From: Pseudomonas farris
GTDB taxonomy: Bacteria > Pseudomonadota > Gammaproteobacteria > Pseudomonadales > Pseudomonadaceae
Assembly (NCBI RefSeq): GCF_019145235.1
Contig: NZ_JAHSTV010000011.1
Span: 186,001 to 250,000, forward strand
Length of the DNA stretch: 64,000 nt
Reading direction: 5' to 3'
The notes below the pieces were generated by a model. It ran no database searches, had not been told where the DNA came from, and was given only the letters and a program-made list of their open reading frames with translations. The translations under genes were made by a program, and so were the position numbers. Numbering within the stretch: the first letter of the stretch is position 1; every line of letters begins with the position of its first letter. Positions 44,252 through 52,930 of the stretch are shown here, piece after piece.

Positions 44252-44707
44252 TCAACCCTCCTTCGCGGGCGTTGGAGCAGATTGACCACTGTCTTTCAAA
44301 GCCTTGGTCACTTCCGGCGGCATGTACTTCTCGTCGTGCTTGGCCAGTACTTCGTCGGCCACTACCACGCCGTCAGCATTGAGCTTGCCGAGGGCGACAA
44401 TGCCCTGCCCTTCACGGAACAGGTCCGGCAGGATGCCGCGGTAGCTGATAGTCACGGATTTGTTGAAGTCGGTGACGATGAATTTCACGTCCAGGGAATC
44501 GCCGGAACGTTGCAGCGAACCTTTCTCGACCATGCCACCCGCACGAATGCGCGTGTCTTGCGGCGCTTCGCCGTTGGCGATCTGGGTCGGGGTGTAAAAC
44601 AAATTGATGTTTTGCTGCAGGGCGCTCAGGGCCAGGCCGACAGCAGCGCCGACTCCGACCAGGATCGCGAGAATGATGATAAGACGCTTTTTACGCAGCG
44701 GATTCAC
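44252..44707 (-). CDS. ccmE: Haem chaperone CcmE
   Basis: The 151-residue protein has an N-terminal anchor (LIIILAILVGVGAAVGLALS) and an OB-fold periplasmic domain ending with LAKHDEKYMPPEV; His124 binds haem covalently and Tyr128 is the axial ligand. It starts with a GTG that overlaps the ccmD stop by 4 bp (GTGA). Confidence 0.96.
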   Translation of the reverse strand: MNPLRKKRLIIILAILVGVGAAVGLALSALQQNINLFYTPTQIANGEAPQDTRIRAGGMVEKGSLQRSGDSLDVKFIVTDFNKSVTISYRGILPDLFREGQGIVALGKLNADGVVVADEVLAKHDEKYMPPEVTKALKDSGQSAPTPAKEG

Positions 44708-44880
44708 TTGCCGTTCTCCCGGCGCAGACGACGCGCCTCTTGTTGCAGATACCGCTTGCGGGCCAGGATCGGCGCCGCCACGTTAAGGGCCAGCACCGCC
44801 AGGCTAATGCCGTAGGCTGACCAGACATACAGGCCGTGATGGCCCATGGCGAGAAAGTCGCCGAATGAAGCGAAACTCAT
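44704..44880 (-). CDS. ccmD: Haem exporter accessory protein CcmD
   Basis: This 58-residue gene is easily missed. It reads MSFASFGDFLAMGHHGLYVW, followed by one membrane helix and a basic tail (ARKRYLQQEARRLRRENGK). CcmD helps release holo-CcmE from the CcmABC complex. It overlaps ccmC by ATGA at one end and ccmE by GTGA at the other, which confirms it as a real gene. Confidence 0.95.
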   Translation of the reverse strand: MSFASFGDFLAMGHHGLYVWSAYGISLAVLALNVAAPILARKRYLQQEARRLRRENGK

Positions 44881-45632
44881 CGAGCGGTCTCCAGACTGTT
44901 CTGCACTTCGGTTTTCACCCAGCTTGCCCGGGCTTCGCGCTTGAGCACTTCAAGGCGCATGCGCAGCAACAGCACCGCGCCGAAGAAACAGTAAAAACCC
45001 AGCGCCGTCAGCAGCAGTGGCAGCCACATTTCGACTGGCATCGCCGGTTTTTCGGTGAGCGTGAAGGTCGCGCCCTGGTGCAGGGTGTTCCACCACTCCA
45101 CCGAGTATTTGATGATCGGGATGTTGATCACGCCGACGATCGCCAGCACCGCGCAGGCCTTGGCCGCGCTGTCACGATTGCTGATGGCGTTGCCGAGCGC
45201 AATAAGACCGAAGTACAGAAACAGCAGAATAAGCATGGACGTAAGTCGCGCATCCCAGACCCACCACGAACCCCAGGTCGGTTTGCCCCAGATCGCGCCG
45301 GTGACCAGCGCCACGGCGGTCATCCAGGCACCGATCGGCGCGGCGCATTGCAGGGCGACGTCGGCCAGCTTCATCTTCCAGACCAGCCCGACGATGCCGC
45401 ACACGGCCAGCATCACGTAAATGGACTGCGCCAACATGGCGGCCGGGACGTGGATATAGATGATCCGAAAGCTGTTGCCTTGCTGGTAGTCCGGCGGCGC
45501 GAAGGCCAACCCCCAAACCACACCGACGCTAATCAGCAGCAACGCCGCGACGCTCAGCCATGGCAACAGTTTGCCACTGATACCGTAAAACCATTTGGGT
45601 GAGCCGAGCTTATGAAACCAGGTCCAGTTCAT
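44877..45632 (-). CDS. ccmC: Haem exporter protein CcmC
   Basis: The 251-residue protein has six membrane helices and the WWD motif TWGSWWVWDARLTSMLILLF, with flanking periplasmic histidines (IIYIHVPAAMLAQS). It loads haem onto CcmE. The start MNWTWFHKLGSPKWF is preferred to an ATG four codons upstream, as it has GGAAA before it. It is separated from ccmB by 78 bp, the only real gap in the operon, which contains a perfect palindrome. Confidence 0.95.
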   Translation of the reverse strand: MNWTWFHKLGSPKWFYGISGKLLPWLSVAALLLISVGVVWGLAFAPPDYQQGNSFRIIYIHVPAAMLAQSIYVMLAVCGIVGLVWKMKLADVALQCAAPIGAWMTAVALVTGAIWGKPTWGSWWVWDARLTSMLILLFLYFGLIALGNAISNRDSAAKACAVLAIVGVINIPIIKYSVEWWNTLHQGATFTLTEKPAMPVEMWLPLLLTALGFYCFFGAVLLLRMRLEVLKREARASWVKTEVQNSLETAR

Positions 45633-45685
45633 TGCTGTTTCCATCACGGTTGCTGTTCGTCATCACGAGCAGCGAAGGGTCTTTA

Positions 45686-45704
45686 CTGATCAAAATTTGA
45701 TCAG
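45686..45704. promoter_or_regulatory. Perfect palindrome in the ccmB-ccmC gap
   Basis: CTGATCAAA-A-TTTGATCAG is a perfect 9-bp-arm palindrome. Its half-site spacing does not fit the ANR/FNR consensus TTGAT-N4-ATCAA, and no T run follows. It could be an operator or an mRNA hairpin. Confidence 0.4.
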
Positions 45705-45710
45705 ACCTCA

Positions 45711-46379
45711 TTATTCGCCGACGCTGATCTTCAGGCCAGCAGCGATTGCAAAAGGTGTCAGGGTTATCGCCAGGGCGGTCAGGCTACCAAGCCACAAGAG
45801 ATATCCGGTCGCCGGCATGCCCTGCAATGCTGCCTGCAAGGCGCCACTGCCGAGAATCAAGACCGGGATGTACAGCGGCAGAATCAGCAACGCCAGCAAC
45901 AAGCCGCCGCGCTTCAATCCTACCGTCAACGCCGCGCCCACCGCACCGAGCAGGCTCAGCACCGGTGTACCCAGCAATAAAGAAAGCAGCAACACCGGCA
46001 GACAGGCGGCAGGCAAACCCAGCATCAACGCCAGCAAGGGTGCGAGCAACACCAGCGCCAGGCCGGAGAACGCCCAGTGTGCCAGCACCTTGGCCAAAAC
46101 CAGAATAGGCAGGGGGTGCGGCGAAAGGACCCACTGTTCAAGCGATCCGTCTTCGAAATCACTGCGAAAGAGCCCGTCCAGCGAGAGCAAGACCGATAAA
46201 AGTGCTGCCACCCAGACCAGCCCCGGGGACAAGGTTTGCAACAATTGAGGCCCGGCGCCGACCGCCAACGGGAACAAAGAGACGACGATGGCGAAGAACA
46301 CCAGTGGATTCGCCAATTCGGCAGGGCGGCGGAACAGCAAACGGGCCTCGCGGGCGACCAACAGGCCGAATACACTCAT
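45711..46379 (-). CDS. ccmB: Haem exporter permease CcmB
   Basis: The 222-residue protein has six membrane helices and starts MSVFGLLVAREARLLFRRPA, typical of CcmB. RSDFEDGSLEQWVLSP is the conserved cytoplasmic loop that meets the ATPase. With CcmA and CcmC it forms the ABC complex needed to free haem-loaded CcmE. Its start overlaps ccmA by 4 bp. Confidence 0.95.
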   Translation of the reverse strand: MSVFGLLVAREARLLFRRPAELANPLVFFAIVVSLFPLAVGAGPQLLQTLSPGLVWVAALLSVLLSLDGLFRSDFEDGSLEQWVLSPHPLPILVLAKVLAHWAFSGLALVLLAPLLALMLGLPAACLPVLLLSLLLGTPVLSLLGAVGAALTVGLKRGGLLLALLILPLYIPVLILGSGALQAALQGMPATGYLLWLGSLTALAITLTPFAIAAGLKISVGE

Positions 46380-47011
46380 ACGGCCCAGTTCCCCAAATCA
46401 ATGTCGCGATAGCCGGCCGGCATCCGGGTCAGCGTGTGATGAGTGGTCAGCACCACCATGCCACCCCGCTCGCAATGCGCCGCCAGGTGTTCTTCGAGTT
46501 GCGCCACGCCTTGTTTGTCGAGCGCGGTGAACGGCTCATCGAGAATCCACAGCGGCGGGCTGTCCAGGTATAACCGCGCCAAGGCCACGCGACGTTGCTG
46601 GCCGGCCGACAGGGTGTGACAGGGAACATCCTCGAAACCGCGCAGCCCCACCGCCGTCAGCGCCTGCCAGATCGCCTCATGGGAGGCCGGTTGATGCAAG
46701 GCGCAGAGCCAACTGAGGTTTTCCTCAGGGGTCAGCAAATCCTTGATGCCGGCGGCATGGCCGATCCACAACAGGTTTCGCGCCAGTTCGCTACGTTGCT
46801 CGTGCAATGGCTGGCCGTTTAGCAATACTTGACCGGCGGTCGGGTGCATCAAACCGCATAGCAGGCGTAAAAGGCTGGTTTTGCCACTGCCGTTGGGGCC
46901 GCTGATTTGCAACATTTCGCCACTGGCCAGTCTCAATTCGAGATTTTCGAAGAGCAGCCGAAGGTCTCGCTCACAGGCAAGGGCAACGGTTTGCAGGACA
47001 GGACTGGTCAA
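46376..47011 (-). CDS. ccmA: Haem exporter ATPase CcmA
   Basis: The 211-residue ABC ATPase has Walker A ISGPNGSGKTSLLRLL, signature LSAGQQRRVALARLYL and Walker B PPLWILDEPFTALD. It uses ATP to release holo-CcmE from CcmCD. It is the first gene of the ccm operon, divergent from the FliK-like gene over 197 bp. The start is the ATG giving MTSPVLQTVALAC. Confidence 0.96.
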   Translation of the reverse strand: MTSPVLQTVALACERDLRLLFENLELRLASGEMLQISGPNGSGKTSLLRLLCGLMHPTAGQVLLNGQPLHEQRSELARNLLWIGHAAGIKDLLTPEENLSWLCALHQPASHEAIWQALTAVGLRGFEDVPCHTLSAGQQRRVALARLYLDSPPLWILDEPFTALDKQGVAQLEEHLAAHCERGGMVVLTTHHTLTRMPAGYRDIDLGNWAV

Positions 47012-47208
47012 GAGATCACGGGCCTTTTGCGGTTCAAGTCGGCAGTGGAGCGGCCGCTAAAGAGATGCAGGATAGATGCATTGGCGGCCCGTTTTAGAGA
47101 GCTGCGTCAATCAATTGCAATGTTTTCAGCGCCCAGGTGCAACGGAGCGGCATTATACATGCCATGCCCGACTCTAAAGAGCGCAATTTCCACAGGTTGT
47201 GACCGCAT

Positions 47209-48783
47209 ATGACAGGCGAAATGAACATCCTTCCGCTGCCGCAGACCACGCCCGCGACTTCGCGGCCGCTGGTGGTGAGTGGTGAGCTACTCAAGCTGCT
47301 GACGCCGATGGAGGGCCTGATTTCCGTTGGGCAAACCGCCAAGGCTGAAGTGCTCTCGCTCAAGCAGACGGATCAGACCTTTCAGCTGTTGCTCAAAGTC
47401 ACCCTCGACAGCGGCCGACAGACCACGGTCCAGGCCACCAGTACTCAGCCGTTGCCTCAGGGCACCAGCCTGGCGATCACTCAACCTTCAGCGGGCAACC
47501 TGGCAGTCACGGTGCAACAGGCCATCGCCTCCAGCATCGCGACCCTCACCCGCATCGACACGGCGCAACTGCCGGTCGGCACCTTGCTGCAAGGCAAAGT
47601 GCTGACCTCTCAGGTAATGCCGCAGGTGCCGGGCCAGCCGACGGTGTTTCGCTCGATGGTGAGCCTGCTCAACACGGCGCTGAGCGGCAGCACGCTGAGC
47701 ATCGACAGCCCGACGCCACTGCGCATCGGTACGTTGCTGAGCGCCCTGGTGCAAGACACCCAGACCCTGAAATTCGTCCCATTGAGCAGCCGCCAGGAAC
47801 AGTTGGCGGTGACGCAGCAATTGGTCAACCAGCAAAGTCGCCAGGGCTCTCTGGATGGCTTGCTCAAACTCCTGCAGAACCTGCCGCCGTCGGATCAGAC
47901 CTCCAGCGACCTGCGCGCCGCCGTGGACAAATTGCTCACCGGCCTGCCGGATGTTCAGCAACTGAGCACGCCCAAAGGCCTGGCCCAAGCGCTGGCCAAC
48001 AGCGGCCTGTTCCTTGAAACGAAACTGCTGACTGGACAAAACCCGACGCTGACGCCTGACATGAAAGGCGACCTGCTCAAACTGATCGCACAACTGACGC
48101 CGGGGCTACCGGCCAACACCAATCTCAACGCAATCATTGCCGCCAACACACTGGCCCAGGCCATGCCGAACTTCGTGCGCAGCGCTTTGGGCATGCTGGG
48201 ACAAGTCAGCGCCAAACCATTGCCGACCAGTTTTCCGCTCCCCGAGCGTCTGCTGCAAAGTCAGGACGGTGAAGGCGATCTGGAACATTTGCTGCGCCTG
48301 GCAGCAGCGGCCGTCTCGCGTCTGCAAAGCCATCAACTGTCGAGCCTGGAACAGACCGGCCTCACCGACGACGGTCGCCTGCTCAGTACCTGGCAACTGG
48401 AAATCCCCATGCGCAACCTGCAGGACATCGTGCCGTTGCAGGTCAAATTCCAGCGCGAAGAAGCGCCCGAGAAAGAACAACCGCACGAACGCCGCGACGA
48501 ACGCGAACCCAAGCAACAATTGTGGCGAGTCGATCTGGCGTTCGACATGGAGCCGTTAGGACCGTTGCAGATTCAGGCACAGCTGATCAAAGGCAGTCTC
48601 TCCAGTCAGTTGTGGGCCGAGCGGCCGTACACCGCGAGCCTGATCGAAAGCAATCTGGCCGGGCTGCGCGAACGCCTGCTGGCGTCAGGCCTGAACGTCG
48701 GCGATCTGGATTGCCACCTCGGCACACCGCCGCAAGGCCCTCAAACCCGCCTCGAACAACGCTGGGTCGACGAAACCGCATGA
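47209..48783 (+). CDS. FliK-like flagellar hook-length-control domain protein
   Basis: The 524-residue protein has a Gln/Thr/Leu-rich N-terminal and central region with many LxxLL-like stretches, and a C-terminal FliK-type domain (about residues 385-500) with LWRVDLAFDMEPLGPLQIQA and LWAERPYTASLIESNLAGLR. True FliK is usually encoded next to fliL or fliE, so this is probably a second FliK-like protein. It overlaps by ATGA with a gene for a stand-alone FlhB tail, its expected partner. The ATG at 47221 (MNILPLPQ) is an alternative start. Confidence 0.82.
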   Translation: MTGEMNILPLPQTTPATSRPLVVSGELLKLLTPMEGLISVGQTAKAEVLSLKQTDQTFQLLLKVTLDSGRQTTVQATSTQPLPQGTSLAITQPSAGNLAVTVQQAIASSIATLTRIDTAQLPVGTLLQGKVLTSQVMPQVPGQPTVFRSMVSLLNTALSGSTLSIDSPTPLRIGTLLSALVQDTQTLKFVPLSSRQEQLAVTQQLVNQQSRQGSLDGLLKLLQNLPPSDQTSSDLRAAVDKLLTGLPDVQQLSTPKGLAQALANSGLFLETKLLTGQNPTLTPDMKGDLLKLIAQLTPGLPANTNLNAIIAANTLAQAMPNFVRSALGMLGQVSAKPLPTSFPLPERLLQSQDGEGDLEHLLRLAAAAVSRLQSHQLSSLEQTGLTDDGRLLSTWQLEIPMRNLQDIVPLQVKFQREEAPEKEQPHERRDEREPKQQLWRVDLAFDMEPLGPLQIQAQLIKGSLSSQLWAERPYTASLIESNLAGLRERLLASGLNVGDLDCHLGTPPQGPQTRLEQRWVDETA

Positions 48784-49109
48784 ACAAATCCACCGCACCG
48801 CGCCAAGCCATCGCCCTCAAATACGACGGCAGCCACGCCCCTACCCTCACGGCGAAAGGTGATGAGGAATTGGCCGAAGCCATTCTGCAGATTGCCCGTG
48901 ATTATGAAGTGCCGATCTACGAAAACGCCGAGCTGGTGAAACTGCTGGCGCGGATGGAATTGGGGGAGAGTATTCCCGAGGAGTTGTATCGCACGATTGC
49001 CGAGATTATTGCGTTTGCGTGGAATTTGAAGGGTAAGTTTCCGGCAGGGCATGATCTGGAAGCGGTGATGGTAGAGAAGGATGTCACCGATCGAGGGGAC
49101 GATTACTGA
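48780..49109 (+). CDS. Stand-alone FlhB C-terminal-domain protein
   Basis: The 109-residue protein matches the cytoplasmic tail of FlhB after its NPTH cleavage point: QAIALKYDGSHAPTLTAKGD, then QIARDYEVPIYENAELVKLL and SIPEELYRTIAEIIAFAW. The NPTH sequence and all FlhB membrane helices are absent, so it is equivalent to the FlhB-CC fragment. It overlaps the FliK-like gene by 4 bp, and the FliK-FlhB tail contact sets substrate switching in flagellar export. Whether this pair acts on flagella or on something else is not known. Confidence 0.88.
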   Translation: MNKSTAPRQAIALKYDGSHAPTLTAKGDEELAEAILQIARDYEVPIYENAELVKLLARMELGESIPEELYRTIAEIIAFAWNLKGKFPAGHDLEAVMVEKDVTDRGDDY

Positions 49110-49123
49110 GGATTCGAGGACGC

Positions 49124-49217
49124 CTTCGCGAGCAAGCCCGCTCCCACAGTGAATTGGCGGCGTTCACACATTCTGTGTCCACCAGCGATCCACTGTGGGA
49201 GCGGGCTTGCTCGCGAA
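49124..49217. repeat. REPIN between converging genes
   Basis: REPs of the GGGCTTGCTC subtype at 49124-49147 and 49195-49217, inverted, 47 bp apart. Confidence 0.9.
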
Positions 49218-49243
49218 TAGCGATCTCAACGCCGGCGCGGAAA

Positions 49244-49636
49244 TCAGTTCTTGTGCAACTTACTCATCAACTCCGCCTCAGCCTGGGTCAACCCGCAAGA
49301 TTGAGTCAGTTCATCGACACTGGCCCCCATCCCCACCAGGCGCGCTGCCTGAGCGAATGAAAGACTCGACGGATCACGTTGCTCCAGCTGGGCCAGTTTG
49401 TCCGGCAACGGGCCGACAACGGCGCGCAGTTCGTGCAGGTCTTCACCCATGCGCACGTTGCCGTTCTGGTAGTCGTCGACGCGTTTGGCCAGGTCCTTGA
49501 TGCGCTGATCGCGAAGCGCATCGCCCTCGGCCTGTTGCGCGGCGATCTGCCGCTGAGCGCGGATGTACGCCAGGAACATCGCCAGCGTGCCTGCCCAGAA
49601 GAGGAACAGGACAATGACAGCTACCTCAAAAATCAA
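49244..49636 (-). CDS. DUF2802 membrane-anchored protein
   Basis: The 130-residue protein has an N-terminal helix (VAVIVLFLFWAGTLAMFLAY), a coiled coil (about residues 28-85, AAQQAEGDALRDQRIKDLAK) and a small helical end (AARLVGMGASVDELTQSCGL). The start codon is TTG, directly after the cheW TGA, with GGAGAG seven bases upstream. The gene is a constant last member of Pseudomonas che operons; its role is unknown. Confidence 0.88.
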   Translation of the reverse strand: MIFEVAVIVLFLFWAGTLAMFLAYIRAQRQIAAQQAEGDALRDQRIKDLAKRVDDYQNGNVRMGEDLHELRAVVGPLPDKLAQLEQRDPSSLSFAQAARLVGMGASVDELTQSCGLTQAEAELMSKLHKN

Positions 49637-50122
49637 TCAGATACTCTCCAGTTCCGACCATTCTTCTTCGCTCATCATCTTGTCCAGCTCGACCAGGATC
49701 AGCAGTTCGTTGTTCTTGTTGCACACGCCTTGGATGAACTTGGCGGACTCTTCGTTACCGACGTTTGGTGCGGTCTCGATTTCCGACTGACGCAGGTAAA
49801 CCACTTCAGCCACGCTGTCGACCATGATCCCGACCACTTGCTTGTCGGCTTCGATGATGACGATGCGGGTGTTGTCGCTGATTTCGGCATTCATCAGGCC
49901 GAAGCGCTGACGGGTGTCGATCACGGTGACCACGTTACCGCGCAGGTTGATGATGCCCAGCACGTAGCTTGGAGCACCCGGGACCGGGGCGATTTCGGTG
50001 TAGCGCAGGACTTCCTGAACGCGCATCACGTTGATGCCGTAGGTTTCGTTGTCCAGCTTGAAGGTTACCCATTGCAGGATCGGATCTTCGGAACCCTTTG
50101 CAGCTGTCGCCTTATCATTCAT
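49637..50122 (-). CDS. cheW: Chemotaxis coupling protein CheW
   Basis: The 161-residue adaptor links chemoreceptors to CheA. It has a CheW SH3-like domain (LQWVTFKLDNETYGINVMRV, APSYVLGIINLRGNVVTVID, IMVDSVAEVVYLRQSEIE). The start MNDKATAAKG is preceded by GAGGGGTCAGGG; an upstream extension of 60 codons is not coding. It lies 83 bp from parP with small hairpins in the gap. Confidence 0.96.
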   Translation of the reverse strand: MNDKATAAKGSEDPILQWVTFKLDNETYGINVMRVQEVLRYTEIAPVPGAPSYVLGIINLRGNVVTVIDTRQRFGLMNAEISDNTRIVIIEADKQVVGIMVDSVAEVVYLRQSEIETAPNVGNEESAKFIQGVCNKNNELLILVELDKMMSEEEWSELESI

Positions 50123-50205
50123 ACCCTGACCCCTCAAAAAACCGCCCTGGCGGTGTGTGTTCTGTGCGACGGCACTGAATGCCGTCGCCTGTCTGTTGTG
50201 CAGCT

Positions 50206-51072
50206 TTATGTCGGTTTGTGGGTCGGCTTGCTGCCGCCCATGTGCTTTGCCCCACCGCTGGCGATCAGCTCGGCCAGTGCGGAAACGTCGAGCAAGGCAC
50301 ACATGTGTTCAATCACCGTGCCCGCCAGCCACGGCCGTTGGCCCCGGTGGCTGCGCCATTTGATTTCGTTCGGGTCCAGGCGCAATGAGCGGCTGACCTG
50401 ATGCACTGCCAGCCCCCACTCATAGCCCTGAACCGAAATAACGTATTGCAGGCCCTGGCGGAAATCATCGCGATAACGATCCGGCATGACCCAGCGCGCG
50501 GTATCCAGCACTTTCAGGTTGCCGGCCTGGCTCGGCAGGATCCCGAGGAACCATTCCGGCTGGCCGAACAACGGCGTCAACTCGTGACCGGCCAAAGAAT
50601 AAATCGAGCCCAGGCATACCAGTGGCACCGCCAGGGTCAACCCGGCGACGTCGAACAACAGGCATTCGAACGGCTCGGCAGCCCATGCTGGACGACCGTC
50701 GGTTTCCACCGGTGGCGGCGTGTTGCTGGGTGGCAGATGAATTTCAACCAAGGGCGGCACCAATGCTTGCAGCAGTGGTGCAATCGTCGACACGGGCGCC
50801 AGAATCGGTGCCGGCGCTTCGATCACGGCCACCGGTGCTTTCACCACTGGCGCAACGATGGGTGCAGCGGCCACGGCCGGTTTCTGCGCATCACGGGCCT
50901 GTTCTTCAAGCACGGCAGCCTGGAACTCATCCAGCGCAGCTTCAACCTCGACAACCTCAGGAAGCGCCTCGACTTCTGGCAGCAACTCTTCGGTCGCGTC
51001 CTGCAGCAAGCTGTCCAGATAAGACTGGAGGGCCAGTTGCGGGCGCGAGGTGATCTTCACCGGCCGAGTCAT
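50206..51072 (-). CDS. parP: ParP-like polar chemotaxis protein (CheW-like C-terminus)
   Basis: The 288-residue protein has an N-terminal segment (1-55), a long Ala/Pro/Val-rich linker (about 60-130) and a C-terminal CheW-like domain (FECLLFDVAGLTLAVPLVCL, LVARWVM-type core, LDVSALAELIASGGA). This is the layout of ParP, which with ParC keeps CheA arrays at the cell pole by binding CheA and shielding it. It stands next to parC, as in Vibrio and P. putida. The ATG giving MTRPVKITSRP is used. Gene name assigned by context and architecture. Confidence 0.82.
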   Translation of the reverse strand: MTRPVKITSRPQLALQSYLDSLLQDATEELLPEVEALPEVVEVEAALDEFQAAVLEEQARDAQKPAVAAAPIVAPVVKAPVAVIEAPAPILAPVSTIAPLLQALVPPLVEIHLPPSNTPPPVETDGRPAWAAEPFECLLFDVAGLTLAVPLVCLGSIYSLAGHELTPLFGQPEWFLGILPSQAGNLKVLDTARWVMPDRYRDDFRQGLQYVISVQGYEWGLAVHQVSRSLRLDPNEIKWRSHRGQRPWLAGTVIEHMCALLDVSALAELIASGGAKHMGGSKPTHKPT

Positions 51073-51090
51073 GCGCACACCATCGCAGGC

Positions 51091-51167
51091 GCTGCCGAAG
51101 GCTGCGATCTTTTGGCGGATTCGAAGATGTCACAAAGCAAGATCAAAAGATCGCAGCCTGCGGCAGC
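51091..51167. repeat. Inverted repeat of a fourth REP type inside the che operon
   Basis: GCTGCCG-GGCTGCGATCTTTTG (51091-51114) faces CAAAAGATCGCAGCC-CGGCAGC (51144-51167) across 29 bp, between parC and parP. The core GATCGCAGCCTGCGGCAGCT is a palindromic type distinct from the other REPs here. Confidence 0.85.
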
Positions 51168-51189
51168 TCCTACAGGGATTGAGTTCATC

Positions 51190-51978
51190 TCACGCCACCT
51201 GCGGAACAAGTTGCGCCGCCAGCAGATGCTTGAGCAGTGCACGGTAAGCGAGAACGCCACGGCTCTTGCCGTCGAATTGCGATGGCGTCAGCCCTGCGCG
51301 GCTGGCGTCACGCAAGCGGGTGTCGATCGGGATGTAGCCTTGCCAGATTTCTTCCGGGTACTTGTCGCGCAGCACGCGAAGGGTGCCGAGAGACGCCTGG
51401 GTACGACGGTCGAAAAGGGTCGGCACAATGCTGAACGGCAGCGCCTGTTTACGCGAGCGGTTGATCATCGCCAGGGTATTGACCATGCGTTCCAGGCCTT
51501 TGACCGCCAAGTGTTCGGTCTGCACCGGGATCACCAGCTGCTGGCTCGCCGCCAAGGCATTGACCATCAGTACGCCGAGCAACGGCGGGCTGTCGATTAC
51601 GGCGTAATCGAAGTCCTGCCAAAGTTGCGCCAGGCTCTTGGCGATCACCAGTCCCAAACCACTCTGGCCCGGCGACTGGCGCTCAAGGGTTGCCAGCGCG
51701 GTACTCGATGGCAACAGGGAAATGCGTTCGTCACTGGTGGGCATCAGCAACTGACCGGGCAAGCCTTGCGGCACATTGCCCTTGTGCAGAAACAGGTCGT
51801 AGCTGCTGTGTTCCAGGCTGTCGGGGTCGTAACCGAAGTAGCTGGTCATGGAGCCGTGGGGGTCGAGATCGACCACAACCACGCGCTTGCCCGCCTCAGC
51901 CAGCAAACCGGCTAAAGCGATGGAGGAAGTGGTTTTACCGACACCACCCTTTTGATTGGCGACTGCCCAGACTCTCAT
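51190..51978 (-). CDS. parC: ParA-like ATPase ParC for polar placement of chemotaxis clusters
   Basis: The 262-residue ATPase has the deviant Walker A motif MRVWAVANQKGGVGKTTSSI, Walker A' VVVVDLDPHGSMTSYFGYD and the switch YAVIDSPPLLGVLMVNALAA. ParA-type proteins bind DNA or polar landmarks according to nucleotide state. Its place between motD and parP in the chemotaxis cluster points to ParC, which positions chemosensory arrays, rather than to chromosome segregation. Confidence 0.88.
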   Translation of the reverse strand: MRVWAVANQKGGVGKTTSSIALAGLLAEAGKRVVVVDLDPHGSMTSYFGYDPDSLEHSSYDLFLHKGNVPQGLPGQLLMPTSDERISLLPSSTALATLERQSPGQSGLGLVIAKSLAQLWQDFDYAVIDSPPLLGVLMVNALAASQQLVIPVQTEHLAVKGLERMVNTLAMINRSRKQALPFSIVPTLFDRRTQASLGTLRVLRDKYPEEIWQGYIPIDTRLRDASRAGLTPSQFDGKSRGVLAYRALLKHLLAAQLVPQVA

Positions 51979-52021
51979 TCGGATTGTTCCTCCCGGTCGA
52001 AAAGATCGACCGAGAAATAGC

Positions 52022-52915
52022 TCAACGTATTAATGCGGGTGACGGAGAATTGACGGCGCTCTCTCGTCCCGGCGACTTGACCGGAGCCGGTGCAGTTTGT
52101 GTGCCAGCCCGCTTCAACGCGGCATCCGGTTGTGCATTGGCCGTTCCGGTACCAGTGAGGCTGCGGCGTACATCGAGATTTCGTGAAACCACCAACACCA
52201 CCCGACGGTTACGCGCTCGGCCTTCGGCGGTGGCGTTATTGGCCACCGGCTGGAACTCGCCATAACCTACCGACGCCAGCCGACCGGGGTTCACGCCCTG
52301 CATCGCCAGCATGCGCACGATGCTCGCCGAACGGGCCGAGGACAGCTCCCAATTGGTCGGGTATTGCGCGGTGCGGATCGGTTGATCGTCGGTGAAGCCT
52401 TCAACGTGGATCGGGTTGTCGAACGGCCTGAGGATCGCGGCGACCTTGTCGATGATGTTGAACGCGATGTCGCTGGGCATCGCATCGCCGCTGCCGAACA
52501 ACAGGCTGGAATTGAGCTCGATCTCGACCCATAACTCATTGCCGCGCACGGTCATCTGGTTGGAGCTGATCAAGTCGCCGAATGCTGCGCTGATGTCATC
52601 GGCAATGCTTTTGAGCGGATCATTGGCGGCCTGGGCGATGCCGGCGTCGATCTGTTCGCTGTCCTTGACCAGCGGCTTGGCCGGGGTCACGGTCTTCGGT
52701 CGCTCGTCACCAATCGGGATCGGCTTGAGGGCTCGATCGGAATCGGTAAACACCCCGATCAGCGCCTCGGAAATGACCTTGTACTTGCCTTCGTTGATCG
52801 AAGAAATCGAGTACATCACCACGAAGAAAGCGAACAGCAACGTAATGAAGTCGGCGTAGGAAACGAGCCAGCGTTCATGGTTTACGTGTTCTTCAGGTTG
52901 CCGGCGACGAGCCAT
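52022..52915 (-). CDS. motD: Flagellar stator protein MotD (MotB paralogue)
   Basis: The 297-residue protein has one N-terminal membrane helix with the proton-channel aspartate in WLVSYADFITLLFAFFVVMY, and a C-terminal OmpA-like peptidoglycan-binding domain (about residues 125-250; LVNP-type segment IHVEGFTDDQPIRTAQYPTN and LASVGYGEFQPVANNATAEG). It pairs with MotC as the second stator set of pseudomonads. It lies 15 bp after motC. Confidence 0.95.
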   Translation of the reverse strand: MARRRQPEEHVNHERWLVSYADFITLLFAFFVVMYSISSINEGKYKVISEALIGVFTDSDRALKPIPIGDERPKTVTPAKPLVKDSEQIDAGIAQAANDPLKSIADDISAAFGDLISSNQMTVRGNELWVEIELNSSLLFGSGDAMPSDIAFNIIDKVAAILRPFDNPIHVEGFTDDQPIRTAQYPTNWELSSARSASIVRMLAMQGVNPGRLASVGYGEFQPVANNATAEGRARNRRVVLVVSRNLDVRRSLTGTGTANAQPDAALKRAGTQTAPAPVKSPGRESAVNSPSPALIR

Positions 52916-52930
52916 GGTCCATTTCCCCCA

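Noticed and set aside
45686..45704. ANR/FNR box at the ccmB-ccmC palindrome
   Set aside because: The half sites are in the wrong order and spacing for TTGAT-N4-ATCAA.
50136..50188. Terminator before cheW
   Set aside because: ACCGC/GCGGT is only a 5-bp stem before a T run, and GCGACGGCA/TGCCGTCGC has no T run. Too weak to call as a terminator inside the che operon.
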